DNA of 64,000 nt from Rhizobium sp. R634 (GCF_002211305.1 NZ_LOKW01000026.1:310001-374000); one strand, 5' to 3'; shown: positions 1-8,565, counted from the first letter of the stretch. The notes: generated from the letters alone by a model not told the origin. Made by a program: numbers and translations.

Positions 1-42
1 AATCGTGGAGGCCGGCCGCGACTGGTAACCCCCTATAAATGA

Positions 43-71
43 AAGGCGCCGCGATAGGATCGCGGCGCCTT
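43..71 (-). terminator. Intrinsic terminator after dksA
   Basis: A 13-bp inverted repeat (43-55 with 59-71) has a three-base loop. It lies about 30 bases past the stop of the leftward dksA gene. The left flank gives only a modest T-rich tail on the minus strand, so termination strength is uncertain. Confidence 0.6.
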
Positions 72-99
72 GTTCCATTTCACGGCGACACGAAAACCG

Positions 100-519
100 T
101 CACTCGTCGCGATAGACTTTTTCGCGGCGCTCGTGACGCTCCTGCGCCTCGATCGACAGCGTCGCGATCGGGCGGGCGTCGAGACGCTTGAGGCCGATCG
201 GTTCGCCGGTTTCCTCGCAGTAGCCGTATGTGCCGTCTTCGATGCGCTGCAGCGCCGCGTCGATTTTGGAAATCAGCTTTCTCTGCCGGTCGCGGGCGCG
301 AAGTTCGATCGCCCGGTCGGTTTCCGATGACGCTCGGTCGGCGAGATCGGGATGGTTTGCGCTTTCCTCGGCCAGATGGTCGAGTGTCTCGCGCGCTTCT
401 CTAAGGATATCGTTTTTCCAGGCTACCAGCTTCGCCCTGAAGTAGGCACGCTGGTTTACGTTCATGAACTCTTCCTCTTCCGAGGGAACGTAATTGCTAA
501 GATCGATCTTCTCACTCAA
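100..519 (-). CDS. dksA: DksA/TraR-family transcription factor with a reduced zinc finger
   Basis: A 139-residue DksA-type protein. DksA binds RNA polymerase in the secondary channel and acts with ppGpp in the stringent response. The N-terminal two thirds is the long coiled coil, with the tip motif DLADRA that carries the functionally critical Asp and Ala in E. coli DksA. The C-terminal globular part (YGYCEETGEPIGLKRLDARP) keeps the fold signature but has one cysteine in place of the usual four, so classical zinc binding is unlikely. The start is a TTG at 519 with AGGAG seven bases upstream. An ATG at 540 in the same frame lacks a ribosome site. The gene stands alone, divergent from the sixA-like gene. 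Confidence 0.93.
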   Translation of the reverse strand: MSEKIDLSNYVPSEEEEFMNVNQRAYFRAKLVAWKNDILREARETLDHLAEESANHPDLADRASSETDRAIELRARDRQRKLISKIDAALQRIEDGTYGYCEETGEPIGLKRLDARPIATLSIEAQERHERREKVYRDE

Positions 520-599
520 CGCGATTCTCCTGAAGAACATCTCATGGCGGGCTGTATATCCCAAGCGCTGGCCGCGATTCAAGCCAAATACGACAGGTA

Positions 600-619
600 A
601 ACAGATTTTTAAATCTGTT
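600..619. promoter_or_regulatory. Perfect palindrome in the divergent dksA/sixA-like promoter region
   Basis: Nine-base arms (600-608 and 611-619) flank a TT centre in an AT-rich stretch between two divergent genes. The shape fits a dimeric regulator operator. No regulator can be named from sequence alone. The rest of 520-793 shows no other clear feature. Confidence 0.4.
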
Positions 620-793
620 ACAATTTCCGGCTAACGATCTATTTTCTCATCATTATTCCGGCTGCCGTTTTTTGCTTCGCCTTCAAAACGCCGTGTTGTC
701 GGCCAGCTTTCGGCCAGTCGCTGCACGCCTGCCGGTTGACGGCGGCCGATTGCAGCCATTACTGAAAAGACCCGCTCGATCCTGGATTTGCCC

Positions 794-1288
794 ATGACCG
801 TACCCCTGCCTCCGCCCAACCGCATCTATCTCCTGCGCCATGCCGAGGCCGCCTGGGCCGAACCCGGACAGCGCGATTTCGACCGGCCTCTCAACGAGAA
901 GGGCTATGGCGATGCCGAAATCATCGCCGACAAGGCCGCCGACAAAGGATATCGCCCCGATCTTCTGATCAGTTCGACGGCGCGGCGCTGCCGCGGCACG
1001 GCCGACGCCGTCCACCGGGCGATGGGGCTCACGCTCGACCTGCGTTATGTCGATGCGCTCTATAACGCCACCGTCGATACCTATATCGAGATCATCGACG
1101 CGCAGGATGCGGCGTCCGTCATGCTGGTCGGCCACAACCCCACCATGGAGCAGGCGCTGGAGGCGCTGATCGGTCACGAAGCGATGGTCCGCGCCCTTCC
1201 CGGCGGCTTTCCGACGGCTGGCCTTGCCGTCATCGATTTCGCTGCGTCGGTCAACGCCTGGCGCCTTGCCGATTTCGTGGTCGTCTGA
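794..1288 (+). CDS. SixA-like histidine phosphatase family protein
   Basis: A 164-residue protein of the histidine phosphatase superfamily. The catalytic motif LLRHAEA lies near the N-terminus, and the second histidine is in LVGHNPTM. The short length with no insert matches the SixA branch, which dephosphorylates phosphohistidine on signalling or PTS proteins in E. coli. The actual substrate here is unknown. I chose the ATG at 794; a TTG at 788 is in frame and adds two residues, and neither has a strong Shine-Dalgarno. It precedes the YcjX/YcjF pair on the same strand with a gap of about 75 bases, so co-transcription is possible. Confidence 0.85.
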   Translation: MTVPLPPPNRIYLLRHAEAAWAEPGQRDFDRPLNEKGYGDAEIIADKAADKGYRPDLLISSTARRCRGTADAVHRAMGLTLDLRYVDALYNATVDTYIEIIDAQDAASVMLVGHNPTMEQALEALIGHEAMVRALPGGFPTAGLAVIDFAASVNAWRLADFVVV

Positions 1289-1363
1289 AGTCTTTCGCGC
1301 CGCTTCTTTTTCGGGCGGCGCGTCCTTCCTATATTGCCGGCAGTCACCACCCGGAATCGCGCC

Positions 1364-2839
1364 TTGCCGCCACGCCTGACATCCTTTGCCGACGACGCCC
1401 GCATCGCGTTCGATAATCTTGCCGACCGGGCAAGCGGCCTCGTCAATCCGACCGTGCGGCTCGGTGTTACCGGCCTCTCCCGCTCCGGCAAGACGGTCTT
1501 CATCTCCTCGCTGGTCCATAACCTGCTGCATGGCGGCCGCCTGCCGCTGTTCGACCCCGTGCAGTCGGGCCGCGTCTCGGCGGTGCGGCTGGAGCCGCAG
1601 CCGGACGATGCCGTGCCGCGTTTCCAATATGAGGATCACATTCGCGCGCTGGTGAAGGATCGCATCTGGCCGGATTCGACCCGCGCGATTTCCGAGCTGC
1701 GCATCACGCTGGATTATCAAAGCGCCAGCGGCTGGAACCGCCTGTTCTCGCCCGGCCGGCTGTCGATCGATATCGTCGATTACCCCGGCGAATGGCTGCT
1801 CGACCTGCCGCTACTCGGCAAGGATTACCGCACCTTCAGCGAGGAGACGATCGCGCTCGCGAAAACCGGCGTCCGCTCCGAGCTGTCGCGTGAATGGCTG
1901 GCGCTCACCCACGGCGCTGATATTGGCGCCGAGGCGGACGAAATGATCGCCCGCGGCCTTGCCACCGCCTTTGCCGATTATCTCAAGGCCTGCAAGGCCG
2001 ACGAACGCTCGCTTTCCACCTTGCCGCCCGGCCGCCTGCTTCTGCCCGGCGATCTCGACGGCTCGCCGGCGCTGACCTTCGCGCCGCTGGCGCTGCCGGC
2101 ACACGGGCATCCCGGCCGCGGCTCGCTCTGGGCGATGATGGAGCGGCGCTACGAGGCTTACAAATCGGTCGTCGTCAAACCCTTCTTCCGCGAGCATTTC
2201 GCCCGGCTCGACCGCCAGATCGTGCTGGTCGATGCGCTACAGGCGATGAATCGCGGCCCCGAGGCCGTACAGGATCTGGAACGCGCGCTGACCGATGTGC
2301 TCGCCTGCTTCCGCCCCGGCACCAATTCGCTGCTCTCTTCGCTGCTTGGGCGCCGCATCGACCGCGTGCTGGTCGCCGCAACCAAGGCCGATCATCTCCA
2401 TCACGAGAGCCATGACCGGCTCGATGCGCTGACCCGCCGCCTCGTCGATCGCGCCATTGCCCGCATTGGCATGGCGGGTGCGGGCATCGATGTCATGGCG
2501 CTGGCCTCCGTGCGCGCGACCCGCGAGGCGACGGTCAAGCGCGACGGCCATGAGTTGCCCGTCATCGTCGGCACGCCGATGGAGGGCGAAACCATCGCCG
2601 GCGAGCGCTTCGACGGACAGAGAAAGACCGCGATCTTCCCGGGCGACCTGCCGGAGGATCCGGAGAGCCTGTTTGACCGCATCGCTTCAGGCGAGACAGT
2701 CGAGCCGCTGCCCGACGTCAATGTCGTCAGATTCCGCCCGCCGCATCTCGAGGAGGCCGGCGGCGGCGTCAAGCTGTCGGTCCCGCATATCCGCCTCGAC
2801 CGCGCCATGCAGTTCCTGTTCGGAGACCGTCTCGCATGA
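1364..2839 (+). CDS. YcjX-family P-loop protein (DUF463)
   Basis: A protein of about 491 residues with a Walker A motif, LSRSGKTVF, near residue 45, and a following DYPGEWLLDLPLLG segment typical of the YcjX/DUF463 family. Members are predicted GTP-binding proteins linked to envelope stress in enterobacteria; the biochemical role is unsettled. The start is uncertain. A TTG at 1364 has CGGAA seven bases upstream and is preferred, while a TTG at 1334 in frame adds ten residues. The stop overlaps the next gene by four bases, so the two are translationally coupled, as with ycjX-ycjF elsewhere. Confidence 0.88.
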   Translation: MPPRLTSFADDARIAFDNLADRASGLVNPTVRLGVTGLSRSGKTVFISSLVHNLLHGGRLPLFDPVQSGRVSAVRLEPQPDDAVPRFQYEDHIRALVKDRIWPDSTRAISELRITLDYQSASGWNRLFSPGRLSIDIVDYPGEWLLDLPLLGKDYRTFSEETIALAKTGVRSELSREWLALTHGADIGAEADEMIARGLATAFADYLKACKADERSLSTLPPGRLLLPGDLDGSPALTFAPLALPAHGHPGRGSLWAMMERRYEAYKSVVVKPFFREHFARLDRQIVLVDALQAMNRGPEAVQDLERALTDVLACFRPGTNSLLSSLLGRRIDRVLVAATKADHLHHESHDRLDALTRRLVDRAIARIGMAGAGIDVMALASVRATREATVKRDGHELPVIVGTPMEGETIAGERFDGQRKTAIFPGDLPEDPESLFDRIASGETVEPLPDVNVVRFRPPHLEEAGGGVKLSVPHIRLDRAMQFLFGDRLA

Positions 2840-3915
2840 GCAAGCCCCCATCCGACCCGCCGCGCCGCCCGCCCGCCGCTTTCATCTATGAAGAAGAGAA
2901 CCCGGAGCCGCGCGAAAACGGCCGGGGTCAACAGGCGCGGCGCAGACCGGAAAGCTTCTCAGAGAACATCGTCTTGACTGGTGACGAGGACGATCCATTC
3001 CTCAATCCCGATAGGGATCTGAGCGCCGTGCCGGTCGCTACGCCGCGCAAGAGGCGAACCTCCTTCGGCAAGATCGCCGCCGGCGCCTTCGGCATCCTGC
3101 TGTCTCTCGGCATCGGCCTCTGGACCGATCGGCTGATCCGCGATCTCTTCGCCCGCGCCGATTGGCTCGGTTATGCCGCTCTTGCCGTGCTGGCGGTCGG
3201 CATCCTCGCCGTGCTGGCCCTCGTCATCCGCGAAACCGTGGGCATGATGCGCCTTGCCGCCGTTCAGACGATCAAGGCCGAAGCGGAAGCCGCCATCCTC
3301 GAGACGCGGCCGGCAAAGGCGCGCGCCGTCGTCGCGCGTCTCACCACGCTGCTTTCGGCCAATCCCGAAACATCGAAGGGCCGCGCGACGCTGAAGGCGA
3401 CCGAGGGCGAGGTCATCGATGCCCCGCATCTGATTGCGCTCGCCGAACGCGAGCTGCTCGCTCCCCTCGATCGCAAGGCCCGCGCCCTCATCGTCAATGC
3501 TTCGAAGCGTGTCTCGATCGTGACCGCCGTCAGCCCGCGCGCCGTCGTCGACCTGCTCTATGTGCTTTACGAGGCCGTGCGCCTCATCCGCGCCATGGCC
3601 GAGCTCTATGGCGGCCGTCCCGGCACGCTCGGAATGTTCCGCCTGCTGCGCGATGTGCTCGCCCATCTTGCCGTCACCGGCTCGATCGCCGTCGGCGACA
3701 GCCTCGTCCAGCAGGTACTGGGCCACGGATTGGCTTCAAAGCTCTCCGCCCGACTTGGCGAAGGCGTCATCAACGGTCTGATGACCGCCCGCATTGGAAT
3801 CGCAGCCATGGATCTCTGCCGCCCGCTCGCCTTCCGCGCGCTGAAACGGCCGGGAATCGGCGATTTCATCGGCGATCTCACGCCTTCGATGTCACCGCGC
3901 GGCAACACTCCTTGA
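2836..3915 (+). CDS. YcjF/TIGR01620 family membrane protein (DUF697)
   Basis: A 359-residue membrane protein. Residues 1-75 are a charged, proline-rich cytoplasmic tail. Two hydrophobic segments follow (about 80-100 and 110-135), then a soluble region and a glycine-rich C-terminal part typical of DUF697. The ATG overlaps the stop of the YcjX-like gene in an ATGA arrangement. YcjF-type proteins are the usual partner of YcjX, and the pair is associated with membrane stress; a specific activity is not known. The assignment rests on the layout and on the hydrophobic pattern. Confidence 0.85.
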   Translation: MSKPPSDPPRRPPAAFIYEEENPEPRENGRGQQARRRPESFSENIVLTGDEDDPFLNPDRDLSAVPVATPRKRRTSFGKIAAGAFGILLSLGIGLWTDRLIRDLFARADWLGYAALAVLAVGILAVLALVIRETVGMMRLAAVQTIKAEAEAAILETRPAKARAVVARLTTLLSANPETSKGRATLKATEGEVIDAPHLIALAERELLAPLDRKARALIVNASKRVSIVTAVSPRAVVDLLYVLYEAVRLIRAMAELYGGRPGTLGMFRLLRDVLAHLAVTGSIAVGDSLVQQVLGHGLASKLSARLGEGVINGLMTARIGIAAMDLCRPLAFRALKRPGIGDFIGDLTPSMSPRGNTP

Positions 3916-4126
3916 CATCAGTAACGTTTCGGCAGCTTTCACCATACGTGGCGTAATGTTGGAGAAATTGAAGTGGATTCAAGAGATTAGCAGCAGGATG
4001 CTGAAGTCCGCGCCGCGCGAAAACCCTTGTGCTACCGTGCATTTCGGGACGATCGAAAGGAAGGATTAACCATTATTCGGCAAAACTTGCAGCCAGTTCG
4101 TGAGTGGTGTTTGCCAAGGAAAATCC

Positions 4127-4678
4127 ATGTATTCGCGCAAGTTTCTCTTCGTTTGCGGCCTTGCCGCCGCGGCATTGTCTCCCGTCGCAGATGTCGCTCC
4201 GGCAGCCACGGCTGCGACCCGTGACAAGGCCTTCTTCGAATCCGTCGCCGGCTCCTGGAAGGGTCCGGGCGAGATCGTCGCTGGAAAGTATAAAGGCACG
4301 AAATTCACCTGCAACCTGATCGGCGAGCCGACCGGCGACAGCAGCGCCGGCATCAAGCTCGACGGCACGTGCCGCGTCGGCGTCTTCAAGCAGCCGATGA
4401 CCGCCGTCATCTCGCAGGCTGGCTCCACCTACAAGGGCAAGTTCCTCGATGGCGCTGCCGGTAAGGGCCTCGATGTCGTCTCCGGCGCCGTGACCGAGGA
4501 TACCGTCGTTGTCGGCATCAACCGCGCCAAGCTGAACGGCGCGATGATCGCCCGCGTACGGGACGACAAGACGATGAACATCACCGTCTCGGTCAAGGTC
4601 GAAAGCCAGATGATCCCCGTCATCGGCCTGACATTGACCCGCCAGGTCGATGAGATGGCTGTCGGCTCCATTCAGTAA
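4127..4678 (+). CDS. Secreted protein of unknown function
   Basis: A 183-residue protein with a clear signal peptide (a KFLFVCGLAAAALS core and a likely cut near residue 28). The mature part is rich in beta-forming residues and Gly/Thr and contains two cysteines, in TFTCNL-like and GTCRVG contexts, that could form a disulfide. I cannot assign it to a named family. The start at 4127 has AAGGA six bases upstream; longer in-frame starts lack this and would spoil the signal peptide. It is convergent with folK, with a shared terminator between them. Confidence 0.8.
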   Translation: MYSRKFLFVCGLAAAALSPVADVAPAATAATRDKAFFESVAGSWKGPGEIVAGKYKGTKFTCNLIGEPTGDSSAGIKLDGTCRVGVFKQPMTAVISQAGSTYKGKFLDGAAGKGLDVVSGAVTEDTVVVGINRAKLNGAMIARVRDDKTMNITVSVKVESQMIPVIGLTLTRQVDEMAVGSIQ

Positions 4679-4698
4679 GACGGCATCCAGGATTTTCC

Positions 4699-4727
4699 AA
4701 AAGCGGCGGGGGTTTCCCGCCGTTTTT
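4699..4727. terminator. Bidirectional terminator between convergent genes
   Basis: A seven-base GC stem (4704-4710 with 4716-4722) is flanked by A-run and T-run on either side, so it can act on both strands. It lies between the secreted-protein gene and folK. Confidence 0.75.
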
Positions 4728-4731
4728 CGTT

Positions 4732-5259
4732 TCAGAATTTCCGCCACCAGTCGCGGCTGTTATCGGCGACCTCGATGCCCGCCACATCGGCATCCGACAG
4801 CCAGTCGCCGACCGTCCTGCCCTTGACGAGAAGGCCCGGCGCAATATCGGCAAGCGGCATCAGCACGAAGCCGCGATCGGTCATGCGGGGATGCGGCAAT
4901 TCCAGCCGCGGCGCCTCCTGAACGACGTCGCCATAGGTCAGTACGTCGATATCGAGCGTGCGCGGACCCCAGCGCTCGATGCGCTCGCGTTTCATCTCGC
5001 GCTCGATCGACAGGCAGAGATCGAGCAATGCTTCCGGTGGAAGCGAGGTTTCGACGGCGGCGCAGGCATTGAAGAAGAACGACTGGTCGGTCTTGCCCCA
5101 CGGCGGCGTGCGATAGAGCCGCGAGACGGCGCTGACACGGCAGTCGTCCCGCCGGTCCAGGCTTTGCAGCGCCGCGGCCATCGCCTTTACCGGATCGCCG
5201 ATATTGCCGCCGAGGCCGAGGGTGGCCGATTGCAATGCGGCCTCAGGCAAAGTGCTCAA
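4732..5259 (-). CDS. folK: 2-amino-4-hydroxy-6-hydroxymethyldihydropteridine diphosphokinase
   Basis: A 175-residue HPPK, which transfers pyrophosphate from ATP to the pterin before condensation with p-aminobenzoate. The family signatures are present: LGLGGNIGD at the N-terminus, RLYRTPPWG, and the substrate-binding block WGPRTLDIDVLTYG. The start is TTG at 5259, inside the end of folB (17-base overlap), so translation is probably coupled. It is the third gene of the folP-folB-folK operon. Confidence 0.96.
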   Translation of the reverse strand: MSTLPEAALQSATLGLGGNIGDPVKAMAAALQSLDRRDDCRVSAVSRLYRTPPWGKTDQSFFFNACAAVETSLPPEALLDLCLSIEREMKRERIERWGPRTLDIDVLTYGDVVQEAPRLELPHPRMTDRGFVLMPLADIAPGLLVKGRTVGDWLSDADVAGIEVADNSRDWWRKF

Positions 5260-5608
5260 CGCTCACCTGCACGAAATCGAGCACGCCGGGCACCGGTGCA
5301 TTCGGCTTGCGCACCGTGATCCTCGCCCGCCGCACCTGCGGAAATTTCTGACAGAGCCCCTTGGCGATATCGAGCGCCAAGGCCTCGATCAGATAGCGCC
5401 GCTTGCCCGTAACGATCTCCTCGATCACCGTGAAGGCGATGCCGTAGTTCACCGTGTCGTCGATTGAATCGCTTTCCAGCGCCTCGCCCGCGACGACATC
5501 GAGCTCGGCATCGACGAAAAAGCGCTGGCCGAGGAACTCCTCCTCGTCATGCACGCCGTGGCGCGCGAAGAAGGCGCAGTTCTGCAGCGTGATCGTGTAG
5601 ATGGTCAT
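5243..5608 (-). CDS. folB: Dihydroneopterin aldolase
   Basis: A 121-residue FolB, which cleaves dihydroneopterin to the hydroxymethyl pterin used by FolK. Recognisable parts are ARHGVHDEEEFLGQRFFVD near the N-terminus and the C-terminal KPNAPVPGVLDFVQV block. The ATG overlaps the folP stop by four bases, and the 3' end overlaps folK. Length is normal for the family. Confidence 0.96.
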   Translation of the reverse strand: MTIYTITLQNCAFFARHGVHDEEEFLGQRFFVDAELDVVAGEALESDSIDDTVNYGIAFTVIEEIVTGKRRYLIEALALDIAKGLCQKFPQVRRARITVRKPNAPVPGVLDFVQVSVEHFA

Positions 5609-6474
5609 GTCGGCCGCTTCCTCTCGAAATCCTGGCGGGCATTGAGCATAGCATCGGCGATATCGAGCGCATCCCTGTTGATTGCGACATTGTGCACCCG
5701 GAAAACCGCAGCTCCCTGCAAGCGAAGCAGCGCGCTTGATGCAGCCGTCGCCACGTCCCGCTCCGGCGCCTCCCGCCTGGTCACGGTGCCGAGGAAGCGC
5801 TTGCGCGAGGTGCCGGCAAGCAGCGGCAGGCCGAAGCGGGAAAGCTCGGAAAACCGCGCCATCAATTCCAGGTTCTCCTCGGCCGTCTCCTTGGCGAAGC
5901 CGAAGCCCGGATCGAGCACGATATGATCGTTGCCGACGCCGGCCGCTGCGGCGATCGCCAGCGACCGCTTGAGGAAGTGCATCTGGTCGGCGATCACGTC
6001 GGGAAGCTTCGCCCTGTCGCGGCCGGTATGCATGATGCAGAGCCCGGCCCCGGTCGCCGCGGCGAGATCGGCGATAGCGGGTTCCCTCTGCAGCCCGAAA
6101 ACGTCATTGACGATATGAGCGCCGGCGCTGATCGCAAGCCGCGCCGTCTCGGCGCGATAGGTATCGATGGAGATGAGGGCTTCGGTGCGTCCGCGCAGCG
6201 CCTCGATCACCGGCAGCACGCGCGCCTGTTCCTCGGAAGGGCTGACGGCTGCGGCGCCCGGCCGGGTCGATTCGCCGCCGATGTCGATAATGGCGGCGCC
6301 GTCGGCGACTGCCTGCAACGCATGCTCGACGACCGCCTCGACGGTTTCGAAGCGCCCGCCGTCGGAAAAGGAGTCCGGCGTCACGTTGATGATCGCCATG
6401 ATCGCCGACCGACGGCCGAGTTCGATCTCCCGGCCATGGGCGACGCGCCATAAACTGCCTTCTAGCCCTGTCAC
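5605..6474 (-). CDS. folP: Dihydropteroate synthase
   Basis: A protein of about 289 residues that condenses the pterin pyrophosphate with p-aminobenzoate and is the target of sulfonamides. The two family signatures are visible, IINVTPDSFSDGG and GGESTRPGA, along with DPGFGFAK. The start is set at a GTG at 6474 because the family normally begins shortly before this point. The frame stays open to 6570 but that extension looks unlike the family. It is the first gene of the folate operon and is divergent from the DUF922 gene. Confidence 0.95.
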   Translation of the reverse strand: MTGLEGSLWRVAHGREIELGRRSAIMAIINVTPDSFSDGGRFETVEAVVEHALQAVADGAAIIDIGGESTRPGAAAVSPSEEQARVLPVIEALRGRTEALISIDTYRAETARLAISAGAHIVNDVFGLQREPAIADLAAATGAGLCIMHTGRDRAKLPDVIADQMHFLKRSLAIAAAAGVGNDHIVLDPGFGFAKETAEENLELMARFSELSRFGLPLLAGTSRKRFLGTVTRREAPERDVATAASSALLRLQGAAVFRVHNVAINRDALDIADAMLNARQDFERKRPT

Positions 6475-6575
6475 CAGACTTATCCCATTGATGACGAAAA
6501 AACCGTCATCCGATATTGCGCTTGTGGTGGCTATGCCCCAAGCTCCTGCCGATTTCAACACGGGTTGCATTCAGA

Positions 6576-7202
6576 ATGCCGCTTGCAGTGCGTTATATGT
6601 ACCTTCCTGTCGCCTTTTCCATTGCTCTTTGCCTCTGCGGCCCAGCGGCAGCGGAAGTGATTGCATCGAAAAGCTATTCCTATTTCGACATCCGCGGCAA
6701 AACGGCGGATGAGCTCGATCGCGAACTCAGCCGGCGCGGCCCGACGGCGAGCGGCTCCTCGGCGCGCCATCCAGGCGCCACGAAGATCCGCTTCGGCGGC
6801 GAGGCCACCTATATCCAGGACGATGGGCGCTGCCGCGTCGGCAACGTCAAGGTCACGGTCCATACCCAGATCATCCTGCCGCGCTGGAGCAGCCGCAAGG
6901 GCGCGAGCAAAGAACTGTCGATGATCTGGGATGCGCTTTCGAGTGATATCAAGCGCCACGAGGAACGCCACGCCGAGATCGCCCGCAATCAGGCCCGTGC
7001 CATGGAGCGGGCCATTCGCGCTTTGCCGGTGCAGCGCAGCTGCGAGGCCATGCAGGAACTCGTTTCCAACGAATCAGCTCGCGGTATAGAGGAGCACGAC
7101 CGGCAGCAGGCGCAATTCGACCGGGTCGAGGCGGTCAATTTTCAGAAGCGTATGCTGAGATTGCTGAATAATCGAATCAACGGCAGAGCCAGCGGAAAAT
7201 AA
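6576..7202 (+). CDS. Secreted DUF922 protein, predicted zinc-dependent protease
   Basis: A protein of about 208 residues with an N-terminal signal peptide (YLPVAFSIALCLCGPAAA). The mature domain contains an HEERH motif within DIKRHEERHAEIA, the HExxH-type zinc site expected of DUF922, whose members are predicted periplasmic peptidases without known substrates. Two further cysteines (CRVGN and RSCEAM) may be paired. I start at the ATG at 6576, which gives a full signal peptide; the ATG at 6597 is also possible, and neither has a clear ribosome site. Confidence 0.82.
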   Translation: MPLAVRYMYLPVAFSIALCLCGPAAAEVIASKSYSYFDIRGKTADELDRELSRRGPTASGSSARHPGATKIRFGGEATYIQDDGRCRVGNVKVTVHTQIILPRWSSRKGASKELSMIWDALSSDIKRHEERHAEIARNQARAMERAIRALPVQRSCEAMQELVSNESARGIEEHDRQQAQFDRVEAVNFQKRMLRLLNNRINGRASGK

Positions 7203-7331
7203 GGCTTTTCCAAGCGGATTGCGAGTGAGAAAGCTTAGCTGCGCAACGAAACCTGTGGGAAACTTACGCCCTCCCCAGCGATTTAATGGTCATTTTTCAT
7301 CCTGGCAGACTCAACCGGAACGCGTTAATAT

Positions 7332-7478
7332 GAACACATTCGAAAGTTCAGGTACGGCATCTGCACTTTCATCGCTGGGTTCTCCTGGCGCGTTCCGAAG
7401 CCGCGGATGTTCCTCCCTCATCCGTTGGTAATGCGCCCGCCTCGCCTCGCTCGCACCAGCGCGCGAGGCGTCTTTTTT
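7332..7478 (+). ncRNA. Candidate trans-acting small RNA with CCUCCC loop
   Basis: The 325-base gap between the DUF922 gene and the ferredoxin gene holds two hairpins and an intrinsic terminator on the plus strand. Hairpin 1 (7373-7390) has seven pairs including two wobbles and a UUCU loop. Hairpin 2 (7404-7424) has a perfect six-pair stem and a nine-base loop UUCCUCCCU that could pair with Shine-Dalgarno sequences. The architecture resembles the alphaproteobacterial sRNA families (such as alpha-r14) that display anti-SD loops. The 5' end is approximate, placed after a TTAATAT box near 7325-7331. No protein-coding frame with a ribosome site fits the segment. Confidence 0.6.
7443..7478 (+). terminator. 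Intrinsic terminator of the candidate sRNA
   Basis: A perfect eight-base stem (7443-7450 with 7463-7470) is followed by TCTTTTTTG on the plus strand. There is no T-run in the other direction, so it serves a rightward transcript and not the leftward ferredoxin gene. Confidence 0.85.
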
Positions 7479-7527
7479 GTGGGTATGGGAAGTTCTCGAC
7501 GAACGCTGGCAGTCGAGGCGTCGCGCC

Positions 7528-7848
7528 TCAGGCCTGGCGTTCCGGCACGTGCACGACGAGCCCGTCATAGGCGGCCTTCATCCTGATCTGACAGGACAGC
7601 CGCGAGGTCGGGCGTACGTCGAAGGCGAAATCGAGCATGTCCTCTTCCATCGCCTCGGGCTGGCCGACCTTCTCGGTCCATTCCTCATCGACATAGACAT
7701 GACAGGTCGCACAGGCGCAGGCGCCGCCGCATTCGGCCTCGACGCCGGGCACCGAATTGCGCACGGCATTCTCCATCACGGTGGAGCCTTGGTCGACGTC
7801 GAGGTCGAAGCGCGTGCCGTCGAAGGCGACGATGGTAAGTTTGGGCAT
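7528..7848 (-). CDS. 2Fe-2S ferredoxin, adrenodoxin type
   Basis: A 106-residue ferredoxin. The cluster ligands are in ECGGACACATC (Cys-x5-Cys-x2-Cys), with the fourth cysteine in LSCQI near the C-terminus. The fold class matches bacterial adrenodoxin-like ferredoxins, which pass electrons to monooxygenases or take part in iron-sulfur metabolism. The partner cannot be told from the neighbours. The start ATG at 7848 is preceded by GGAAAG. The frame is open upstream to 8007 but that stretch does not resemble the family. Confidence 0.92.
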   Translation of the reverse strand: MPKLTIVAFDGTRFDLDVDQGSTVMENAVRNSVPGVEAECGGACACATCHVYVDEEWTEKVGQPEAMEEDMLDFAFDVRPTSRLSCQIRMKAAYDGLVVHVPERQA

Positions 7849-8047
7849 CAGGACTTTCCGGTCTTCTAATGATGGGCGGATTTTCTTCCGACAATTCGAC
7901 GCATCAGTCAACATTGCGGAACGTGTTCTAACCTCGCAGATCGAGCTGTCGCCCGCCGTCTTCAATGCGTCATATGGCACGTCGCAAAAAGACCCGTGGT
8001 TTCGCAATGAAACAACGGGCCTCGGTCGAACGATGGCTGGAGAGAGG

Positions 8048-8431
8048 TCAGCCGCGGCAGAGTTTCAGGATGAAATTCTCGGCGTCGACAACGGCGGCAC
8101 CCAGCGCTGCCATCGCCGCGGCGTCGCAGCCGGTTTCCTCGATGGCTTCTGCCGTCTGCGATACGCGGAACGCGCCGACCGAGCTTGCCGCTCCCTTCAG
8201 CCGGTGTGCCGCAGCACCCGCCCGGCTGGTTTCGCCGCTGGCGATATCCTGCAGGCAGGCGCGCGCCTGGCGCGCAAACATCTGAAGGACTTCGATTTCC
8301 AGCGTCTTGTCACCCATCGTCTGCTTTGCAAGATGGACCAGATCGATCGGCCGGACTTTGGAGGGACAGGGTCCCTTTGCATTGTCCGGCGCCTCGAATA
8401 CGATGCTCAATGCTGCCATCTGGGCTGCCAT
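8048..8431 (-). CDS. Stand-alone HPt phosphotransfer protein
   Basis: A 127-residue HPt domain protein. The phospho-accepting histidine is His76 in AHRLKGAASSVGA, the classical HPt motif. No kinase or receiver domain is fused and none lies adjacent, so it must relay phosphate between separately encoded proteins. The ATG at 8431 has GGAGAA upstream. Its promoter region is shared with the divergent growth-pole gene and contains CtrA-like sites, which suggests cell-cycle-timed expression (inference). Confidence 0.88.
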   Translation of the reverse strand: MAAQMAALSIVFEAPDNAKGPCPSKVRPIDLVHLAKQTMGDKTLEIEVLQMFARQARACLQDIASGETSRAGAAAHRLKGAASSVGAFRVSQTAEAIEETGCDAAAMAALGAAVVDAENFILKLCRG

Positions 8432-8540
8432 TTGCCAATTCTCCCGTCTCTTATCGTCCGCAGTTGCTACAGTTCTGCGCCAGGACGGTGGCCATCACGT
8501 TAAATTCCGGCACATTCAGGGCGGAAATCTCGCCATATGG

Positions 8541-8565
8541 TTAACATCCGTTAAACATCCCTAAA
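8541..8565. promoter_or_regulatory. Degenerate CtrA-like half sites
   Basis: TTAA at 8541 and 8551 are six bases apart, and the second TTAA is followed seven bases later by TAAA at 8562-8565. These are near matches to the TTAA-N7-TTAA CtrA consensus. The site lies about 110 bases before the HPt start codon. Confidence 0.35.

Noticed and set aside
683..1720. Long open frame on the minus strand across the sixA-like and YcjX genes
   Set aside because: Antisense to two clear genes; a GC-rich third-position artefact with arginine-rich, non-protein-like sequence.
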